NCBI RefSeq assembly: GCF_042847215.1
Contig: NZ_AP031500.1
Location: 3,534,001 to 3,598,000, forward strand
Direction of reading: 5' to 3'
Length of the DNA stretch: 64,000 bases
DNA from: Gilvimarinus japonicus
GTDB taxonomy: Bacteria; Pseudomonadota; Gammaproteobacteria; Pseudomonadales; Cellvibrionaceae
Each line of letters opens with the position of its first letter. Position 1 is the stretch's first letter. A program made the position numbers and the translations under genes. Positions 18,622-28,041 of the stretch are shown piece by piece. A model generated the notes under the pieces. The model was not told the origin of the DNA. It was given only the letters and a program-made list of their open reading frames with translations, and did no database searches.

Positions 18622-19400
18622 TTTGCTGCCTCCGGAGCTTGGACAGGTACAAACATAATGTCTTTAGAGGCTTCGTTACGCGCGATGCGCAAGCCTTTCA
18701 AAATAGTGCTGCGGTAAGAGTCGTCTAGCTCAACCCAAGCGCCTTGGGTAGGGTCCCAAGCACCAGAAGATTCAGTATCGGTAGTCTGATACATCAAAGA
18801 GACACGACCGATGCGTAAAATGTTCACTTCACGCTCCTGACCGCCTACATCCAAAGTGTCGCGATACGCTTCGATGAAACGACCGTAATCACTCTCAATT
18901 TTGTATGCTTCCAATACCTGACGGAATTTTTCAGCAACGGAAATATCGGCGCGATCTTGGTTGTTACGCAGCATTTCGATACGGGCCAAGCGCTCATCCA
19001 TTTTGAATGGCTTGTCCAGTTTCACAAATTGCTCAAGTGCGTCGAGCATGCGCATAACCAGAGGCTGAATGCGACGTTCGATAACCGTAACGTTTTCGAT
19101 CGACTCGTCCAGATCTTTGATTACCGCCAGCTGAGCCGCAATTTGCTTTTCTAGCTGACTGTTGTAAACGCGCATATCTTCGATCTGCTTGTTCACTTGC
19201 TTAAATTGAACCAGCAAGTCCTCAGTTTCCTGAGCCAAACGATCGATACGCTTTTGAGAATCTCGCGCCAAAGTAGTTTTGGCCTGACTTACCTGAAGAA
19301 TTTCGTCCAGGGTTTGATCTGCCATTGCCACGCTACCCACTAGCGCGCTGGCAGAAAGCACAGTGGTCAGAGCCACGGCTTTCAATCGCTGCTTTTTCAT
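18618..19400 (-). CDS. DUF3450 periplasmic coiled-coil protein
   Basis: A 260-residue exported protein with a signal peptide (MKKQRLKAVALTTVLSASAL, cleavage after VAMA) and a long coiled coil over about residues 30-110 (heptads through RIDRLAQETEDLLVQFKQVN). The rest matches DUF3450, whose members almost always precede ttpC-like genes. The frame is open to 19463, but ATG 19400 has GGGGGAAAT in front and begins the signal peptide directly. It is first in the six-gene operon and probably assists the TonB complex in the periplasm; its molecular role is not known. Confidence 0.85.
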   Translation of the reverse strand: MKKQRLKAVALTTVLSASALVGSVAMADQTLDEILQVSQAKTTLARDSQKRIDRLAQETEDLLVQFKQVNKQIEDMRVYNSQLEKQIAAQLAVIKDLDESIENVTVIERRIQPLVMRMLDALEQFVKLDKPFKMDERLARIEMLRNNQDRADISVAEKFRQVLEAYKIESDYGRFIEAYRDTLDVGGQEREVNILRIGRVSLMYQTTDTESSGAWDPTQGAWVELDDSYRSTILKGLRIARNEASKDIMFVPVQAPEAAK

Positions 19401-19504
19401 ATTTCCCCCAACTCGGGTGCTTGCAATCAGGTTATATGCGACAGAATGCTGCCACAGACACATAATCCACGAATACCTCTTTCGAGGCAGCTTAAGAACG
19501 CAGC

Positions 19505-19534
19505 ATTGTAATAAGAGCGTTCCTCTACATTCAA
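19505..19534 (-). promoter_or_regulatory. Predicted promoter of the TonB-type operon
   Basis: On the minus strand TTGAAT (19529-19534) and TACAAT (19505-19510) are 18 bp apart, about 105 bp before the DUF3450 start. The -10 matches five of six positions. No Fur box was recognised between it and the gene. Confidence 0.4.
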
Positions 19535-19680
19535 TGCTTTATCCAAATGGTATTGCACATGTGTATATCGGTATCAGAGGGGTAACACTTTAATGCACCA
19601 CAGCTGGGCCCGAGTAACACCTGATCATTTGTTGATCTGCGCAAAGTTGCTAAACTCACCGACCTTATACAGTTTAATTA

Positions 19681-20190
19681 TTAAGAACCGGTGTCATCGC
19701 ACGACTCCAATACCAAAAAATGATGACGCAGCGGAGCCTCTGCATCACCCTCCTGCCGGGAAACTTCCCGCCAATTCTCGGCCGATAGCTCAGGGAAGAA
19801 CGCATCTGCCCCCTCTACCGTTACCGCTATCTCCGTTTTATAAATACGATCCGTATAAGGTAACGCCGCACGGTATATTTGCTCGCCACCAATAATCATC
19901 ACCTCGTCGCCATCCGCTTCGGCCCGCGCCAAAGCAATAGCCTCGGGGATGTTGGTAACACATTTAACCCCTTCTGGCGCAGGCCAGCTCGGGTCGCGGC
20001 TAATAACGATATTGAGCCTACCGGGTAACGGCCGTCCAATAGACTCATAGGTTTTGCGGCCCATCATAATGGGCTTACCCAAGGTCACGCACTTAAAGTA
20101 TTGTAAATCCGCCGGCAGGTGCCAAGGCATCGCATTGTCCTTGCCTATTGCATTGTCGTGCCCGCAGGCGACAATCATTGCTACTTGCAT
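19681..20190 (-). CDS. folA: Dihydrofolate reductase
   Basis: Reduces dihydrofolate to tetrahydrofolate with NADPH, restoring the cofactor that ThyA oxidises. The 169-residue protein has the family blocks GHDNAIGKDNAMPWHLPADL (active-site Asp/Glu region), MMGRKTYESIGRPLPGR and the VMIIGGEQIY strand. The frame is open to 20271, inside thyA, but ATG 20190 starts the conserved first strand and lies 32 bp after the thyA stop. Together with thyA and lgt it forms a conserved block. Confidence 0.95.
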   Translation of the reverse strand: MQVAMIVACGHDNAIGKDNAMPWHLPADLQYFKCVTLGKPIMMGRKTYESIGRPLPGRLNIVISRDPSWPAPEGVKCVTNIPEAIALARAEADGDEVMIIGGEQIYRAALPYTDRIYKTEIAVTVEGADAFFPELSAENWREVSRQEGDAEAPLRHHFLVLESCDDTGS

Positions 20191-20221
20191 CGAAAAAACC
20201 TCAGTTCTCGCTGACCCGTGA

Positions 20222-21061
20222 TTAAACGGCAATAGGCGCTTTGATACGCGGGTACGGGTCATACCCCTCAAAGCTAAAGTCTTCTAACTGATAGTCGAAA
20301 ATCGATGCTGGGCGACGCGCGATAACCAAACGCGGCAGCGCTTTTGGCTCGCGCGCCAGCTGCTGATAAACAATATCGTCAGTCAGGTGATTATGATACA
20401 GGTGACAGTCACCGAAGGTGTGAACAAAGTCCCCAACATCCAGGTCACATTGCTGGGCGATCATGTGCGTCAATAGCGCGTAGCTGGCGATATTAAACGG
20501 CACCCCCAAAAACAAGTCGGCACTGCGTTGGTACAGCTGACACGAAAGCTTGCCGTCGGCGACATAAAACTGAAACAAGGTGTGACACGCCGCCAGCGCC
20601 ATTCGACCTGCGGCCACGTTGGCCTGCGGCCCCACGGACTCGTCGGGCAGATCCGCCGGATTCCAGGCACTAACGATAAGGCGGCGCGAAGTAGGCTTGG
20701 CCTTTATCTGCTCGATTACATCACTGATCTGATCAATGGTACTACCATCGGGGCACGCCCAACTACGCCACTGCTTACCGTACACAGGGCCAAGGTCACC
20801 TTCGCTACTGGCCCACTCATTCCAGATCTTGCAGCCACGCTCTTGCAACCACTGCACATCGGTGCGCCCCTGTAAAAACCACAGCAACTCGACAATCACG
20901 CTTTTTAAGTGCACCGCCTTGGTAGTCACGAGCGGAAAGCCCTGGCGCAAATCAAAGCGCAACTGACGCCCAAAGACCGAACGGGTGCCGGTGCCCGTGC
21001 GGTCGTCTCGGTCAGTGCCGGTAGCAACCACATCGCGCATTAAATCCAGATACTGCTTCAC
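20222..21061 (-). CDS. thyA: Thymidylate synthase
   Basis: Methylates dUMP to dTMP with methylene-tetrahydrofolate. The 279-residue protein contains DRTGTGTRSVFG (phosphate-binding Arg), the nucleophilic cysteine in ALAACHTLFQFYV and the QRSADLFLGVPFNIASYA block, and ends in the usual RIKAPIAV. It is slightly longer than the 264-residue E. coli enzyme, with an insert near residues 90-135. The start overlaps lgt by four bases (ATGA), and folA follows. Confidence 0.96.
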   Translation of the reverse strand: MKQYLDLMRDVVATGTDRDDRTGTGTRSVFGRQLRFDLRQGFPLVTTKAVHLKSVIVELLWFLQGRTDVQWLQERGCKIWNEWASSEGDLGPVYGKQWRSWACPDGSTIDQISDVIEQIKAKPTSRRLIVSAWNPADLPDESVGPQANVAAGRMALAACHTLFQFYVADGKLSCQLYQRSADLFLGVPFNIASYALLTHMIAQQCDLDVGDFVHTFGDCHLYHNHLTDDIVYQQLAREPKALPRLVIARRPASIFDYQLEDFSFEGYDPYPRIKAPIAV

Positions 21062-21894
21062 GAAGCCTCCTTCGACGCCGCCGGTTTACGCTCTGCTGTG
21101 GGCTTTCCGTGACCACTGAATTTATAAGCGTATATCAACAGACCAATGCCCAGCGCCGCCATGGGCAAGCACAACAGCTGACCACGAGTCACCCAGCCAA
21201 ACAAATCAAACTGAATGTGCTGGTCGGGCTCGCGGGCGAACTCGGCCAGAATACGAAAACCAGCGTATCCGATCAAAAACACACCGCTGACCGCCGCCGT
21301 CGGACGCGGCTTGCGAGAAAACCAATAAACCAGCACAAATAAACTTACCCCTTCGAGGGCAAACTGATACAGCTGGGATGGGTGACGCGGCAGCAACTCT
21401 GGATCTTTAGGAAAGACCATAGCCCAAGGCAAGTCGGTTGGACGCCCCCACAATTCCTGACCAATAAAGTTGCCCAGCCGACCAAAGGCCAACCCCAAAG
21501 GTACAATCGGGGCGACGAAGTCGGTTAAACGCAAGTAGGGGACGCGAATGCGATGGGCGTAAAACAGCATCGCCAACAGCACGCCAATCAGGCCACCGTG
21601 AAACGACATGCCGCCCTCCCAGATTCGGAACAGCCACAGAGGGTCGCGCATCCAGGCGTCAAAGTTATAAAACACCACATAGCCAACCCGGCCACCAATC
21701 ACTACCCCGAAGGCACCATAGGTAATAAGATTCTCAACCTGGGGCCGTGTGACGGGAGAGTCGGGCCGCAGCGCCCGACGCATGGCAATAAACCACGCCG
21801 AGGCAAAAGCCAGCAGGTACATCAAGCCGTACCAGTGAACATCTAACGGACCGATAGACACGGCAACCGGATCGAAATTGGGATGGGTGAGCAT
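21058..21894 (-). CDS. lgt: Prolipoprotein diacylglyceryl transferase
   Basis: Inner-membrane enzyme that moves diacylglycerol from phosphatidylglycerol to the lipobox cysteine of prolipoproteins, the first step of lipoprotein maturation. It has 278 residues and seven predicted membrane segments, with MSFHGGLIGVLLAM and the Lgt signature GRLGNFIGQELWGRPTDLPW. The C-terminus carries a charged tail (ERKPAASKEAS). Several predicted lipoproteins in this window would be substrates. It has its own probable promoter in the 122 bp gap behind ptsP. Confidence 0.96.
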   Translation of the reverse strand: MLTHPNFDPVAVSIGPLDVHWYGLMYLLAFASAWFIAMRRALRPDSPVTRPQVENLITYGAFGVVIGGRVGYVVFYNFDAWMRDPLWLFRIWEGGMSFHGGLIGVLLAMLFYAHRIRVPYLRLTDFVAPIVPLGLAFGRLGNFIGQELWGRPTDLPWAMVFPKDPELLPRHPSQLYQFALEGVSLFVLVYWFSRKPRPTAAVSGVFLIGYAGFRILAEFAREPDQHIQFDLFGWVTRGQLLCLPMAALGIGLLIYAYKFSGHGKPTAERKPAASKEAS

Positions 21895-21927
21895 AGAGCG
21901 AACGCCAGCAATAAAAAAAGAGCGGCA

Positions 21928-21936
21928 ATCATAACA
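21928..21936 (-). promoter_or_regulatory. Extended -10 promoter before lgt
   Basis: On the minus strand TGT followed by TATGAT (-10 at 21928-21933, TGn at 21934-21936) lies about 35 bp before the lgt start. The -35 region is poor, as often with extended -10 promoters. Confidence 0.4.
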
Positions 21937-22016
21937 CCGCGATTGTGTCAGATAAAACCGCCGCGCTTTTTAACGCCGCCACTGGTAACGCTCAGCGAAG
22001 CGCCATGCAAAAATGT

Positions 22017-24290
22017 TTAAGCGTCAATTTCCAGCGGCCGCACCACACGATTGACACCGGTTTCCAACAGCATTTGGTCGATGCGCGCGCGCACCTGCTC
22101 GGCATCGACTAGGTGCATCACCTCTTCCAGCAGCACTTCGGCTTGCTCTAGGTTAATCGCACGAATAACCGATTTAACTTTGGGCAGGTTAGTAGCGTTC
22201 ATCGACAGCACGTCATAACCCATCGCCATCAACAAAATCGCGGCGCCAGGGTCTCCGGCCAGCTCGCCACAGATACCAACGCTGACGCCCTGTGTGTGGC
22301 CGTCGTTGACAACCTGCTGTAGCGCGCGCAGCACAGCGGGGTGAAACGCCTGATACTGCCCGGCCACCCGCGCATTGTTGCGATCGACCGCTAGCAGATA
22401 TTGCGTTAAATCGTTGCTGCCCACCGACAAAAAATCGACCCTTGCCGCCAGCTCGCGCGCCTGATAAACCGCGGCAGGCACCTCAATCATCACCCCAAGC
22501 GGCGGCAGGTGAACCTCATACCCCTCTTCCAACAGTTCATGGTAGGCGCGATAAATCAGCGCCTTGGACTGTTCTAACTCGGAGACGCTAGAGATCATCG
22601 GCAAGAGGATACGCAAGTTATCAAGGCCACTGCTGGCCTTGATCATAGCCCGGATCTGGGCCAGAAAAATCTCTGGGTGATCCAGCGTAACCCGAATACC
22701 GCGCCAGCCCAAAAAAGGGTTGTCCTCTTCAATCGGAAAATACGGCAAGGCTTTATCGCCGCCGATATCCAAGGTGCGCATGGTCACCGTGTGCGGCGCA
22801 AACGCTTCTAGCTGCTCGCGGTAAATAATGCGCTGCTCTTCTTCAGACGGGAAGCGATCGCGCAATAAAAATGGTACCTCGGTACGGTACAAGCCCACAC
22901 CCTCGGCGCCCCGCTCCAGCGAACGCACTACATCCGCCATCAACCCAGTATTCACCCACAGCGGCAGACGGTATTTATCTAAGGTTTCGCAGGGTAAATC
23001 TTTAAGAGCCTCCAGGCCTTTAACCAGCTCTCGTTCTTCTTCGGCAATGGCACGGTAATGCTTGCGCAACTGCTTGCTCGGATCGCTGTAAACCGCGCCC
23101 TTGTAGCCATCGACAATAACCGGACGGCCATCCATGCGTGTATAGGGCAGATCAACCGCCCCCATAACCGTGGGAATACCCATTGCGCGGGCTAAAATCG
23201 CCACGTGAGAGTTACCAGAACCCTGCACTGAGACCAACCCCACCAATTTATCTTCAGGCACTTCGCCCAACATAGAAGCGGTGAGCTCGTCGCCGATCAA
23301 AATGGTGTTATCGGGGTAAATTTTGCAACTTTGATTGGACTCTTGCAGGTAGGCCAGCACTCGCCGCCCCAAATCGCGCACATCGGTGGCACGCTCGCGC
23401 AGATAAGCATCGTGCATACCGGCAAAGTTATTTTCATGCTCGAGGATCACCTCACTCCAGGCGTAAGGGGCGCAGGTTCCCTCGCGAATTTTAGCCGTGA
23501 CCTCGCCCCCCAGAGCGGCGTCATCAAGCATCGCCAAATAGGCGTCAAACAGGGCTCGCTCCTCACGGTTGAGGCGCTCCTCCAATTGCGTGCCCAGATC
23601 CCTGATATCGTCGCGCACAGCATTTAAGCAGCGCTGAAAAAACTCCAGCTCCGCCGCGATATCGTCACACTGCTGATACGGAACCCCTTTTAAGTCCGCC
23701 AGTGGTGCCACCACCACAGACTCGCCAATAGCAATACCGGGCGCCCCCGAGACGCCGGCAAAGCGCGCTTGCTCGGCTGCGGCACCAACCGCCACCATAG
23801 TACCGGTGGCCTCGGCGTGGGCAATAACACCTGCCAACTGGGCCGACATTGTCACCAAGAACGCTTCATCGCCCTCATCAAAGCGGCGCCGCTCTGACTG
23901 CTGGACCACCAGCACTCCCAACACTTGGCGATGGTGAATAATCGGCACGCCCAAAAACGAGCTAAAGCGCTCCTCACCGGTCTCTGGAAAGTATTGGTAG
24001 GCGGGGTGGGATTCGGCGTCCTCTAAATTGACCGGCTCTTCGCGGGTTACCACACGTCCCACCAAGCCCTGACCGGGGGCCATGCGTACCTGCCCCACAG
24101 CCTGCTGCTGCAACCCCTCGGTGGCCATCAGCACGAATTCATCGTTGGGGCCACGCAAATACACCGAACACACCTGAGTCTGCATGGCCCGCTTTACGCG
24201 CGAGACGATAATCGCCAGCGCCTTGGGTAGGTCGCGGGCGGCATTCACCTCTTGAACAATACTGCGCAACGAGTTCAGCATAGAATCCAT
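22017..24290 (-). CDS. ptsP: PtsP: GAF-containing phosphoenolpyruvate phosphotransferase (EI-Ntr)
   Basis: First enzyme of the nitrogen-related phosphotransferase chain; it passes phosphate from PEP to NPr (PtsO) for regulation, not sugar uptake. The 757 residues comprise an N-terminal GAF domain (about 10-155), an EI N-terminal region with the phosphohistidine loop GSGNSHVAILARAMGIP, and a C-terminal PEP-binding barrel with LPMISSVSELE, SVGSNDLTQYLLA and CGELAGDP. The second ATG (24281) would give the common MLNSLRSIVQEV start; the longer start is kept here, as both have weak ribosome sites. rppH lies 57 bp upstream. Confidence 0.95.
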   Translation of the reverse strand: MDSMLNSLRSIVQEVNAARDLPKALAIIVSRVKRAMQTQVCSVYLRGPNDEFVLMATEGLQQQAVGQVRMAPGQGLVGRVVTREEPVNLEDAESHPAYQYFPETGEERFSSFLGVPIIHHRQVLGVLVVQQSERRRFDEGDEAFLVTMSAQLAGVIAHAEATGTMVAVGAAAEQARFAGVSGAPGIAIGESVVVAPLADLKGVPYQQCDDIAAELEFFQRCLNAVRDDIRDLGTQLEERLNREERALFDAYLAMLDDAALGGEVTAKIREGTCAPYAWSEVILEHENNFAGMHDAYLRERATDVRDLGRRVLAYLQESNQSCKIYPDNTILIGDELTASMLGEVPEDKLVGLVSVQGSGNSHVAILARAMGIPTVMGAVDLPYTRMDGRPVIVDGYKGAVYSDPSKQLRKHYRAIAEEERELVKGLEALKDLPCETLDKYRLPLWVNTGLMADVVRSLERGAEGVGLYRTEVPFLLRDRFPSEEEQRIIYREQLEAFAPHTVTMRTLDIGGDKALPYFPIEEDNPFLGWRGIRVTLDHPEIFLAQIRAMIKASSGLDNLRILLPMISSVSELEQSKALIYRAYHELLEEGYEVHLPPLGVMIEVPAAVYQARELAARVDFLSVGSNDLTQYLLAVDRNNARVAGQYQAFHPAVLRALQQVVNDGHTQGVSVGICGELAGDPGAAILLMAMGYDVLSMNATNLPKVKSVIRAINLEQAEVLLEEVMHLVDAEQVRARIDQMLLETGVNRVVRPLEIDA

Positions 24291-24347
24291 TAGTTTCTCA
24301 GTTAGATAAGTAGTCGGTATTGCCTATAACGGCCCGCGCGGCCCCAC

Positions 24348-24845
24348 TCAGCCGGCGGCGATACGCTCAAGCTGACTGTGCACCGGCGACAACTCTTTTA
24401 ACGCCCGGCGGTAAACATCGCGCTTAAATGCGACGACCTCGCCCAGCGGATACCAATAGCTCACCCAGCTCCAGTCATCAAACTCGGCACGGCCGCCATT
24501 TTCCAGGCAAACACGGGCATCATCGCTTTTAATTTTTAGTAAAAACCACTTTTGTTTTTGGCCGATACACAAAGGCTGAGCATTTTGCCGAATCAAGCGG
24601 TGCGGCAGCCGATAGCGCAGCCAACCGCGCGTGCAAGCCAGTACGTCAACGTCGGCCTCGGTCAAACCCACCTCTTCGCCCAACTCCCGAAACAGCGCCT
24701 GCTCAGGGGTTTCATCTTGATGTATGCCCCCCTGAGGAAACTGCCAAGCATCTTGACCACCTACGCGCCGTGCCCACAGCACCTGACCTTGATCGTTGCT
24801 TAGAATAATCCCCACATTGGGGCGAAAGCCATCGGCGTCTATCAC
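24348..24845 (-). CDS. rppH: RNA pyrophosphohydrolase
   Basis: Removes pyrophosphate from the 5' end of transcripts and so starts RNase E-dependent decay. The 165-residue Nudix protein starts with the family's IDADGFRPNVGIILSN strand and has the Nudix box as GGIHQDETPEQALFRELGEE. A longer frame reaches 24992, but GTG 24845 is preceded by AGGAA at 8 bp and gives the canonical N-terminus. ptsP follows on the same strand and a HAD hydrolase is divergent, the order seen in Pseudomonas. Confidence 0.94.
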   Translation of the reverse strand: MIDADGFRPNVGIILSNDQGQVLWARRVGGQDAWQFPQGGIHQDETPEQALFRELGEEVGLTEADVDVLACTRGWLRYRLPHRLIRQNAQPLCIGQKQKWFLLKIKSDDARVCLENGGRAEFDDWSWVSYWYPLGEVVAFKRDVYRRALKELSPVHSQLERIAAG

Positions 24846-25039
24846 ATTAAATTCCTGTTGTATCCGTCTTCTTATCACATGGCGGTGAAACTTTTGCATT
24901 GTTCCACAAAAAGACCTGCCGCAGCAATTGAGGTTACACAAACCGAGCGCGAATACCAAACCCATCGCGTCCAAGCTTGAGAGGTGCGCCATCGGGCGCT
25001 ATGCTAGCGCGTTTGGCACTCTACATTTAAGGAAACTCC

Positions 25040-25702
25040 GTGGCACTGGCCATTTTTGATTTGGATAACACGCTAATTAACGGCGACAGCGACCATTCTT
25101 GGGGCGAATTCTTACTGGCGCGTAAGCTCGTCGACGAACAGGCGTATCGCCACCAAAATGATCAATTTTATCAAGACTACCAGAGCGCCAGTCTCGATAT
25201 CGACGCCTATTTGCGCTTTGCCCTTCAGCCGCTCACTCAGTATAGCCCGAGTGACTTAGCGCAACTGCATAAAGACTTTATGCGCGAATACATCGAGCCT
25301 ATTATGCTGCCCAAAGCCAAACAGCTACTGACTGAGCATCGCGAGCGCGGCGACTACCTACTGATTATCACCGCCACCAACGGGTTTATTACCCGCCCTA
25401 TCGCCGCGCACCTCGAGGTGGATGAGATTTTGGCCACCGACCCCGAGCTGAAAAACGGCCGCTACACCGGCGGCTATTTAGGCACCCCGTGCTTTGGCGC
25501 CGGCAAAGTCACCAATTTAAAGCTGTGGCTTGATAAGCACAACCAAGATCTGGACGGCAGCTATTTTTACAGCGACTCCATTAACGATTTGCCTCTGCTG
25601 GAGCAAGTCCCCCATCCGGTCGCCGTCAATCCCGACGCGCGCCTCGCAGCGGTTGCCCGCGAGCGCAACTGGCCCATACTGGACCTACACGAGCAGCCAT
25701 GA
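25040..25702 (+). CDS. HAD-IB family phosphatase
   Basis: A 220-residue cytoplasmic phosphatase of the HAD superfamily, subfamily IB (SerB-like). Motif I is FDLDNTLINGDSDHSW (two catalytic Asp), motif II ITATNGF, and motif III/IV YSDSINDLPLLE. The substrate cannot be read from sequence. The cap domain is the small helical type. GTG 25040 is preceded by AAGGAA. The location beside rppH-ptsP is conserved in Pseudomonas. It overlaps the next gene by four bases (ATGA). Confidence 0.88.
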   Translation: MALAIFDLDNTLINGDSDHSWGEFLLARKLVDEQAYRHQNDQFYQDYQSASLDIDAYLRFALQPLTQYSPSDLAQLHKDFMREYIEPIMLPKAKQLLTEHRERGDYLLIITATNGFITRPIAAHLEVDEILATDPELKNGRYTGGYLGTPCFGAGKVTNLKLWLDKHNQDLDGSYFYSDSINDLPLLEQVPHPVAVNPDARLAAVARERNWPILDLHEQP

Positions 25703-26781
25703 CCCGCCATGTAATATTGATCGCCCTGACCGCCTTTCTGTGTAGTTGCGACCGCACAACAGAGCCCAGTGGCGCCCATTCAACGGCGCTTTCCCCGGCC
25801 TCCAATTCGCCTGCATTGGCGGAGAGTAAGCTAGATAACGCTGCTATTGCGAGTAAAAGTATCGAGCTATGGGACAACACTGGCGCCCGCTTGCAAGACT
25901 TTGCCGAGCACTGTCAGCGATTGGAGTCCAGCGTTTTACAGCTACTAGAAAACCCCACCGAATCCCAATTACAAAACACTCAGCAGCAGTGGCGCCAATT
26001 GCACGGCGAACTGCGCCAACTGACGATGGCAATGTCGCTGGCCACTCGCAACCCGGGCTTGTTTACTCCGCTGGCACAAGCGCTCGGTAAAATCGACCGC
26101 CAACCCATTGCCGCCGGGTACCTCGACAGCGTCGAAGGTTACCCCAATAGCGGCCTGATTAATGACATTAGCCTTGAGATTAATCACACCACACTGCGTC
26201 AGCAGCACGGACTCACCGCCGACAACGAGGCAAGCCTGGGCCTGCACCCGCTAGAGTTCATTCTATTTGGCGAAACCGGGCAACGCAGCGCGAGCGATTT
26301 TGCCCGCCAGACGAAAAGCACGCCCGAGCTTGCCAGCCTCAACCAACCGCAAAACCGGCGGCGGGACTACCTCGCCTTAAGCGGCAAATTACTGTGCGAT
26401 GACAGCGCGCAACTGGCCCGCCAGTGGAACGACCGGCAATCGGCTATCGCCGCACCCTATTTTGCCCTGACACCGCCTGCGCGGCTGCAGTTATGGCACA
26501 CACTACTGGCGGCCGAGATAGACGCCCTAAACCATCAGCGCCAAATACATCACTGCGATTTTGCGCCCAAGGGCTGTGATATTCGATGGCGCTACCGCGG
26601 CCTACAGAGTGTGCTTAATACCAAAGATGCGCTACTACCGACGCTGGCGCGCCAGCAACGCTCACGCTGGGACGAAGGTGTGGCGGCTTTCAATGTCGCC
26701 CTAAGCGCCGAGCCGCGCAATGATGCCGCGACCCAAGACGCGATTGCGGCATTAGCTCGCGCGCTTAATGATCGCGATTAA
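25699..26781 (+). CDS. Imelysin-like lipoprotein
   Basis: A 360-residue predicted lipoprotein: short signal peptide with lipobox ending at Cys17 (TAFLCSC), then a low-complexity Ser/Pro/Ala stretch and a helical domain with the imelysin-type motif GLHPLEFILFGE (GxHxxE). Imelysin-domain proteins are periplasmic, often linked to iron uptake, but proteolysis is doubtful for most. No iron gene is adjacent, so the ligand is open. The start overlaps the HAD gene by four bases, and the 3' end overlaps rlmI on the opposite strand by 17 bp. Confidence 0.75.
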   Translation: MTRHVILIALTAFLCSCDRTTEPSGAHSTALSPASNSPALAESKLDNAAIASKSIELWDNTGARLQDFAEHCQRLESSVLQLLENPTESQLQNTQQQWRQLHGELRQLTMAMSLATRNPGLFTPLAQALGKIDRQPIAAGYLDSVEGYPNSGLINDISLEINHTTLRQQHGLTADNEASLGLHPLEFILFGETGQRSASDFARQTKSTPELASLNQPQNRRRDYLALSGKLLCDDSAQLARQWNDRQSAIAAPYFALTPPARLQLWHTLLAAEIDALNHQRQIHHCDFAPKGCDIRWRYRGLQSVLNTKDALLPTLARQQRSRWDEGVAAFNVALSAEPRNDAATQDAIAALARALNDRD

Positions 26782-27961
26782 AGACCCGGGCAAACACCGC
26801 TTTTAAATAGTTAGTCTCGGCAATCGCCGAGTGCACCGGATGGTCCGGCCCCTGCCCGCTAAAGTGAATCAAACGCGCATCGCGCCCGGCTTTTTGCGCG
26901 CTGGCGCGCACAATATCGGTCAAAGTCTCGGTGGCCAAATGCATAGAACAAGAGGCCGACACCAGCAAACCGCCATCAGCCAATAACTTTAATCCCAGCT
27001 CATTAATGTGCCGATAGGCCGCCTCCCCCGCTTTTTGATCTTTGCGGCGCTTAATAAACGCCGGCGGATCGAGCACCACCACGTCAAATTTTGCGCCCTC
27101 GGCCAGCAGCGCTTTCATCACTTCAATTGCCTTGCCCTGTCGCCCGCTAACGCAATCTTGCACGCCGTTTAGCTCGGCATTGGCGATAACACCGGCAATC
27201 GCACGGGCCGATGCATCGACACACACTACCCGCTCGGCACCGGCGGTCGCCGCTTGAATACCCCAGCCGCCAATATAAGAGAACACATCCAGAACGCGCT
27301 TACCTTTAACCCACTGGCGCAACTGCGCCCGGCCAACCCGGTGATCGAAAAACCAACCGGTTTTTTGCCCCGATGCCACCGGTGCCACAAACCGCGTTTC
27401 GTTTTCGATCAGCTCAACCTCATCTGGCACTGTGCCATAAGCCACTTCGGTGTAGCGGGTCAGCCCTTCCAGCTCGCGTGCGCTGTGATCGTTGGCCAAC
27501 AAAACACCCACAGGCTGCAATAGCGCCACTAACTGCTCAACCACTAAATCCCGCACGGCTTCCATTCCGGCCGAGGCAATTTGCACGACGAGATAATCGC
27601 CAAAGCGATCCACCACCAAACCTGGCAGCAAATCACTGTCGCCAAAAATTAAACGGTAATAGGGCTGACTAAAAGCCTGCTCGCGCAAAGAAAGTGCATT
27701 GGCAAAGCGCGACTGCAGCAACCGGGCATCGAGTAGCGTTTCATCTCGGCTAATCAGCCGAGCACAAATTAAGCTGGCGGGGTTGATCAGGGCCACCCCC
27801 AACAGCTCATCTCGATTATTAAGAAGCCGCACCTGCTGGCCGGGACTAAACACCTTTAGCGGACTGCGCTTAACATCCACCTCGTTGCTATAGACCCACA
27901 AATGGCCACGACGCAGGCGTCGGTCAGTTTGTGGTTTAAGGTAAAGGCTCGGCAGGTTCAT
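26765..27961 (-). CDS. rlmI: 23S rRNA (cytosine-C5)-methyltransferase RlmI-like
   Basis: SAM-dependent methyltransferase expected to make m5C1962 in 23S rRNA. The 398 residues hold an N-terminal PUA domain (about 1-75; LRRGHLWVYSNEV), a middle EEHD-like domain and a Rossmann methyltransferase domain with VLDVFSYIGGWGIQAA and the catalytic VVLDPPAFIKRR block. Members of this family also include related RlmK-like enzymes, but length and order fit RlmI. It is convergent with the imelysin gene, with a 17-bp 3' overlap. Confidence 0.9.
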   Translation of the reverse strand: MNLPSLYLKPQTDRRLRRGHLWVYSNEVDVKRSPLKVFSPGQQVRLLNNRDELLGVALINPASLICARLISRDETLLDARLLQSRFANALSLREQAFSQPYYRLIFGDSDLLPGLVVDRFGDYLVVQIASAGMEAVRDLVVEQLVALLQPVGVLLANDHSARELEGLTRYTEVAYGTVPDEVELIENETRFVAPVASGQKTGWFFDHRVGRAQLRQWVKGKRVLDVFSYIGGWGIQAATAGAERVVCVDASARAIAGVIANAELNGVQDCVSGRQGKAIEVMKALLAEGAKFDVVVLDPPAFIKRRKDQKAGEAAYRHINELGLKLLADGGLLVSASCSMHLATETLTDIVRASAQKAGRDARLIHFSGQGPDHPVHSAIAETNYLKAVFARVFNRDH

Positions 27962-28041
27962 CGGCGATCTCCAGGATCTGGGGCTAGAAACCGCGCCAGT
28001 ATACCTTGGATTTAGATTCGTAGTAGGGGCGAGCCAAAAAC

